This document shows positions 5,679-8,062 of a stretch of 8,062 nucleotides of DNA, piece by piece. The notes under the pieces were generated by a model that worked only from the letters and a program-made list of their open reading frames with translations, had not been told where the DNA came from and did not search any database. Location of the stretch: assembly GCA_947455845.1 (NCBI GenBank), contig CANGQE010000048.1:1-8062 (forward strand). The letters are read 5' to 3'. Position 1 is the first letter of the stretch. Each line of letters opens with the position of its first letter. The position numbers and the translations under genes are program-made. The DNA comes from Rickettsiales bacterium (GTDB lineage Bacteria; Pseudomonadota; Alphaproteobacteria; Rickettsiales; UBA1997).

Positions 5679-7406
5679 ATGCCAATCGAATCAATAAAAT
5701 CCCAACTCCCTCTCATCCCCGAAACTACGGGGGTTTACAAGTTTTCCGATGCTAAAGACAAAATTCTTTACGTCGGAAAAGCTAAAAACTTGCTTAAAAG
5801 AATCTCAAGTTACACCAAACAAAATCTGCTTTCGGCGCGCATCGGGCGCATGGTTTTCTTGGCGCAGAAGGTGGAGTTTATTCAAACCGAAAATGAAGTT
5901 GAAGCGCTGCTGCTGGAGCATAATTTAATTAAAGAGCTGGAGCCGAAGTTTAATATTTTATTACGTGACGACAAAACTTTTCCGCAGATTTTAATTACCG
6001 ATCATAATTTTCCTCAAATTACTAAATATCGCGGTGGCAAGAGTGACAAGGGTTCCTACTTTGGGCCTTACGCTTCGGCTCACGATGTTAATCGCACAAT
6101 TGATATTTTGCGCAAAATTTTTCTGTTGCGGAATTGTTCCGATGCCGAATTTAGATCTCGCAAAAAACCTTGTTTGGAATATCAAATTAAAAGATGCCAT
6201 GCGCCTTGTGTGGGCATGATTTCTCAGGATGAATATCAAGTTTCGGTAAATAACGCGATTGATTTTTTAAGCGGCAAATCGGCGGAAGTGCAAAAGAAAT
6301 TAGCCCAGAAAATGCAGCATTTAAGTGCGACTCAAGATTACGAGCAGGCGGCTTTTATTCGCGATCAAATTAAGTCGCTAAATATGATTCAGACTAAACA
6401 AAATATTAATGTTGATGAGGTTAATAACGCCGATTTAATTACGGTTGTAGCCAGTAATGGTGCGGTCTGTGCCTATGTCGGGTTTTTTCGCTCAGGGCAA
6501 AGTTTGGGAGCTAAACCTTATTTTTACGAAATTGAAGAAGATAAAAAATTAGAAGAATTTTTAGCGGAATTTTTAGGACAATTTTATTTAGCACAAACGC
6601 CACCGAAGACGATTTTATTAAATTTGGAAATTGCTGATAAAGATTTGATGGAAGGTTTCTTGGAAAAAATTTCCGGTAAAAAAACTGAAATAATAATTCC
6701 TAAACGGGGAGCTAAATTGGCTTTGTTGAAAGATCAAGAGGCGCTCGCTGTACAAAATTTAGAACAGAAAATTTTGCAGAATTTGAATAATAAAGAATTG
6801 CTGCTCGAGGTGAAAAAGATTTTTGATTTGCCTAAGATTCCACAGCGTATTGAGGTTTACGACAATAGTCACACGGGAGGAACTAATGCGATTGGAGCAT
6901 TGATAACGGCAGGGGTGGATGGATTTATTAAGAGTGGGTATCGCAAGTTTAATTTGAGATTTGGGGAGGGGGAACAGATCCTGAAACAAGTTCAGGATGA
7001 CAGTAACTCTACTACATCCCTACATCGTCATCCTGAACTTGTTTCAGGATCTATCAAACACAACCGCGACGACACTGCCATGATGCGTGAAGTTTTAACT
7101 CGTCGTTTTTCCAAAATAAAAAAAGAGGAATATCCGGACTTAATCATCATCGATGGCGGCAAAGGTCAGCTTAGCGCGGCCAAAGAAATCTTCGCTGAAC
7201 TTAAAATAAACATCCCACTAATCTGCATGTCTAAAGGTGAAAACCGCAATGCCGGTGAAGAAAATTTTCACCAATTTAACAAGGAATCTTTCACCCTACC
7301 CAAACATCATCCTGTAATGCATTACCTCCAACGCCTACGCGACGAAGCCCACCGCTTCGCGATTATGACTCACAGAAAGAAGCGGGATAAGGCGGCGCTG
7401 GAGTGA
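5679..7406 (+). CDS. uvrC: Excinuclease ABC subunit UvrC with in-frame palindromic insert, lacking the C-terminal HhH domain
   Basis: UvrC is the nucleotide-excision-repair endonuclease that joins UvrB at a lesion and cuts on both sides. The GIY-YIG 3'-incision domain has GVY (18-20), YVG (31-33), Arg41, and Glu80 and Asn92 at the expected places. The four-Cys cluster is C153, C165, C173, C177. The UVR (UvrB-binding) helix pair is at about 205-240. The RNase H-like 5'-incision domain has D395 (VYDNSHTGG), D464, D492 (IIDGGKGQ) and H558 (RDEAHRFAI), matching E. coli D399, D438, D466 and H538. The D395-D464 spacing is 69 residues against 39 in E. coli, because of a palindromic insert around residues 433-458. 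The protein stops at 575, 17 residues after H558, so the usual tandem helix-hairpin-helix domain is absent. No Shine-Dalgarno is visible. All nuclease residues are kept, so it is probably expressed. Confidence 0.95.
   Translation: MPIESIKSQLPLIPETTGVYKFSDAKDKILYVGKAKNLLKRISSYTKQNLLSARIGRMVFLAQKVEFIQTENEVEALLLEHNLIKELEPKFNILLRDDKTFPQILITDHNFPQITKYRGGKSDKGSYFGPYASAHDVNRTIDILRKIFLLRNCSDAEFRSRKKPCLEYQIKRCHAPCVGMISQDEYQVSVNNAIDFLSGKSAEVQKKLAQKMQHLSATQDYEQAAFIRDQIKSLNMIQTKQNINVDEVNNADLITVVASNGAVCAYVGFFRSGQSLGAKPYFYEIEEDKKLEEFLAEFLGQFYLAQTPPKTILLNLEIADKDLMEGFLEKISGKKTEIIIPKRGAKLALLKDQEALAVQNLEQKILQNLNNKELLLEVKKIFDLPKIPQRIEVYDNSHTGGTNAIGALITAGVDGFIKSGYRKFNLRFGEGEQILKQVQDDSNSTTSLHRHPELVSGSIKHNRDDTAMMREVLTRRFSKIKKEEYPDLIIIDGGKGQLSAAKEIFAELKINIPLICMSKGENRNAGEENFHQFNKESFTLPKHHPVMHYLQRLRDEAHRFAIMTHRKKRDKAALE
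6976..7052. repeat. Palindromic element inserted in frame in uvrC
   Basis: A perfect 26-bp inverted repeat (6976-7001 and 7027-7052) surrounds a 25-base loop. It is read in frame as part of UvrC, giving ILKQVQDD on the left arm and RHPELVSGS on the right. Each arm also holds its own small hairpin (CCTGA-ACTTGTT-TCAGG in the right arm). Similar sequences encoding HPELVSGS-like peptides recur in alphaproteobacterial genomes, and in-frame palindromes inside genes are an established feature of Rickettsia. Membership in a named Rickettsia palindromic-element family is not claimed. Confidence 0.93.
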
Positions 7407-7502
7407 AAAATAATTCGATGTTATGAGAAGTCTTTAGAAGCATTGTAAAGTACCTAATTCTCTGATATATTTATGATCTCGATTGAACTATGTGCACCAA
7501 AG

Positions 7503-7627
7503 TACCCACACGTGTCACCCCGCACTTGCTGCGGGGTCCACCGTGTTACGAGTTGATTTTTTAAGTTTGCATCAGACCTTGCTTCACGGTGGACCCCGCA
7601 GCAAGTGCGGGGTGACACGTGTGGGTA
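7503..7627. repeat. Perfect 43-bp GC-rich palindrome after uvrC
   Basis: Arms 7503-7545 and 7585-7627 are perfect reverse complements around a 39-base loop. The element is markedly more GC-rich than its surroundings. Each arm contains an internal hairpin, CCCCGC-ACTTGCT-GCGGGG. It lies between the convergent uvrC (stop at 7406) and the partial gene ending at 7647, where a large hairpin could terminate transcription both ways. The perfect arms suggest recent insertion or ongoing homogenisation. The flanking 7407-7502 holds nothing I recognise. Confidence 0.93.
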
Positions 7628-7646
7628 GTGTCGATGTGTAGGTGAT

Positions 7647-8062
7647 CTACCCCGCTTCTCGTCCACCTGACTTATGTTCAGTCGGAGTGAGATCGTGATG
7701 ACGTAAGACATCCTTGGTTGCGTCGTGGTGCACTGGAGCCTTGCCGCCTTGAATCTCGTGAATTTTCTCGCTGCAATGGCGTAAAATTTTAGGTAAGATT
7801 TGGGCTTGAGAGGCTTTCAATTGGCCATCTTTTTCAAAAAGTGCTTCCGAAGTTCCATCGGGTTTGAGAATTTCAGCATTGGAAAATTTGTGGGTTGTAG
7901 GATCTTTCGTTAAGACAAGGCGGTCGGGTGATTGATCTGTTGCCGGCATTATCACTCTGTTACCTTCTACCTTTCCTCCAATTGCTACTACTTCAGCGTG
8001 AAATAAAGGTTTGAGCTTGGAGGCCTTGTTATTAAAATCATTTAATACGCTGTCTCTAGTGG
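7647..8062 (-). CDS. C-terminal part of an unrecognised protein (start beyond right edge)
   Basis: An open frame enters from the right edge and runs 138 codons to TAG at 7649-7647. A Met at 7955 could be taken as a start, but the frame stays open upstream of it with protein-like sequence (LKPLFHAEVVAIGGKVEGNRV), so the gene most likely begins outside the window. The visible part is soluble-looking, without membrane segments or a signal peptide, and mixes short strand-like stretches with charged helices. Its tail is rich in His, Lys and Gly (KAPVHHDATKDVLRHHD, then KSGGREAG). I recognise no domain and assign no function. The large palindrome at 7503-7627 starts 20 bases after the stop and may end its transcript. 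Confidence 0.6.
   Translation of the reverse strand, partial: TRDSVLNDFNNKASKLKPLFHAEVVAIGGKVEGNRVIMPATDQSPDRLVLTKDPTTHKFSNAEILKPDGTSEALFEKDGQLKASQAQILPKILRHCSEKIHEIQGGKAPVHHDATKDVLRHHDLTPTEHKSGGREAG

Noticed and set aside
7407..7445. Out-of-frame remnant of the missing UvrC HhH domain (a reading YEKSLEAL resembles the family's HFGSLEAI)
   Set aside because: Only about eight residues match loosely, a stop follows, and the preceding GIGxxR hairpin has no counterpart; this is probably chance.
7454..7711. An 85-codon minus-strand frame between uvrC and the last gene
   Set aside because: It lies almost entirely over the perfect palindrome 7503-7627, and its two halves are translations of the two arms. 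It overlaps the end of the unrecognised gene and has no family resemblance.

Overview
The window looks like a piece of an AT-rich alphaproteobacterial chromosome, probably from a Rickettsiales-like or similarly host-associated lineage. The evidence is the strongly alphaproteobacterial/Rickettsia-like ThyX sequence, a lone tatA, AT-rich codon usage, and several kinds of palindromic repeat in the spacers. One palindrome sits in frame inside a housekeeping gene, a habit well known from Rickettsia palindromic elements. The taxonomic placement is inference from protein resemblance only.

Layout, left to right. (1) Positions 1-1503, minus strand: a membrane sensor histidine kinase running off the left edge. 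It has a long basic N-terminus, two membrane segments around a Cache-like sensor and a HisKA domain. (2) Positions 1759-2118, plus strand and divergent from the kinase: a stand-alone HPt phosphotransfer protein followed by a clear intrinsic terminator. (3) Positions 2334-3512, plus: a HI0933/YhiN-family flavoprotein, bracketed by two directly oriented copies of a 106-bp element with inverted-repeat ends. (4) Positions 3662-4479, minus: tatA and an ExoD-family membrane protein overlapping by one base. (5) Positions 4610-5548, minus: thyX, with an inverted repeat built of 7-base units on each side. (6) Positions 5679-7406, plus: uvrC, carrying an in-frame palindromic element of about 30 codons and lacking the usual C-terminal helix-hairpin-helix domain. 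(7) Positions 7503-7627: a long perfect GC-rich palindrome. (8) Positions 7647-8062, minus: the C-terminal part of an unrecognised protein.

The genes do not form one pathway. The kinase and HPt protein plausibly belong to one phosphorelay. thyX (dTMP synthesis) and uvrC (nucleotide excision repair) are divergent housekeeping genes. tatA/exoD form a small membrane-protein operon. The most interesting content is the repeats. Nearly every spacer right of position 2118 holds a palindromic element. The element inside uvrC and the palindrome at 7503-7627 are related: their 26-base arms align and differ at three positions by paired changes that keep the inner hairpin. No defence system, transposase, CRISPR array, rRNA or tRNA was seen.
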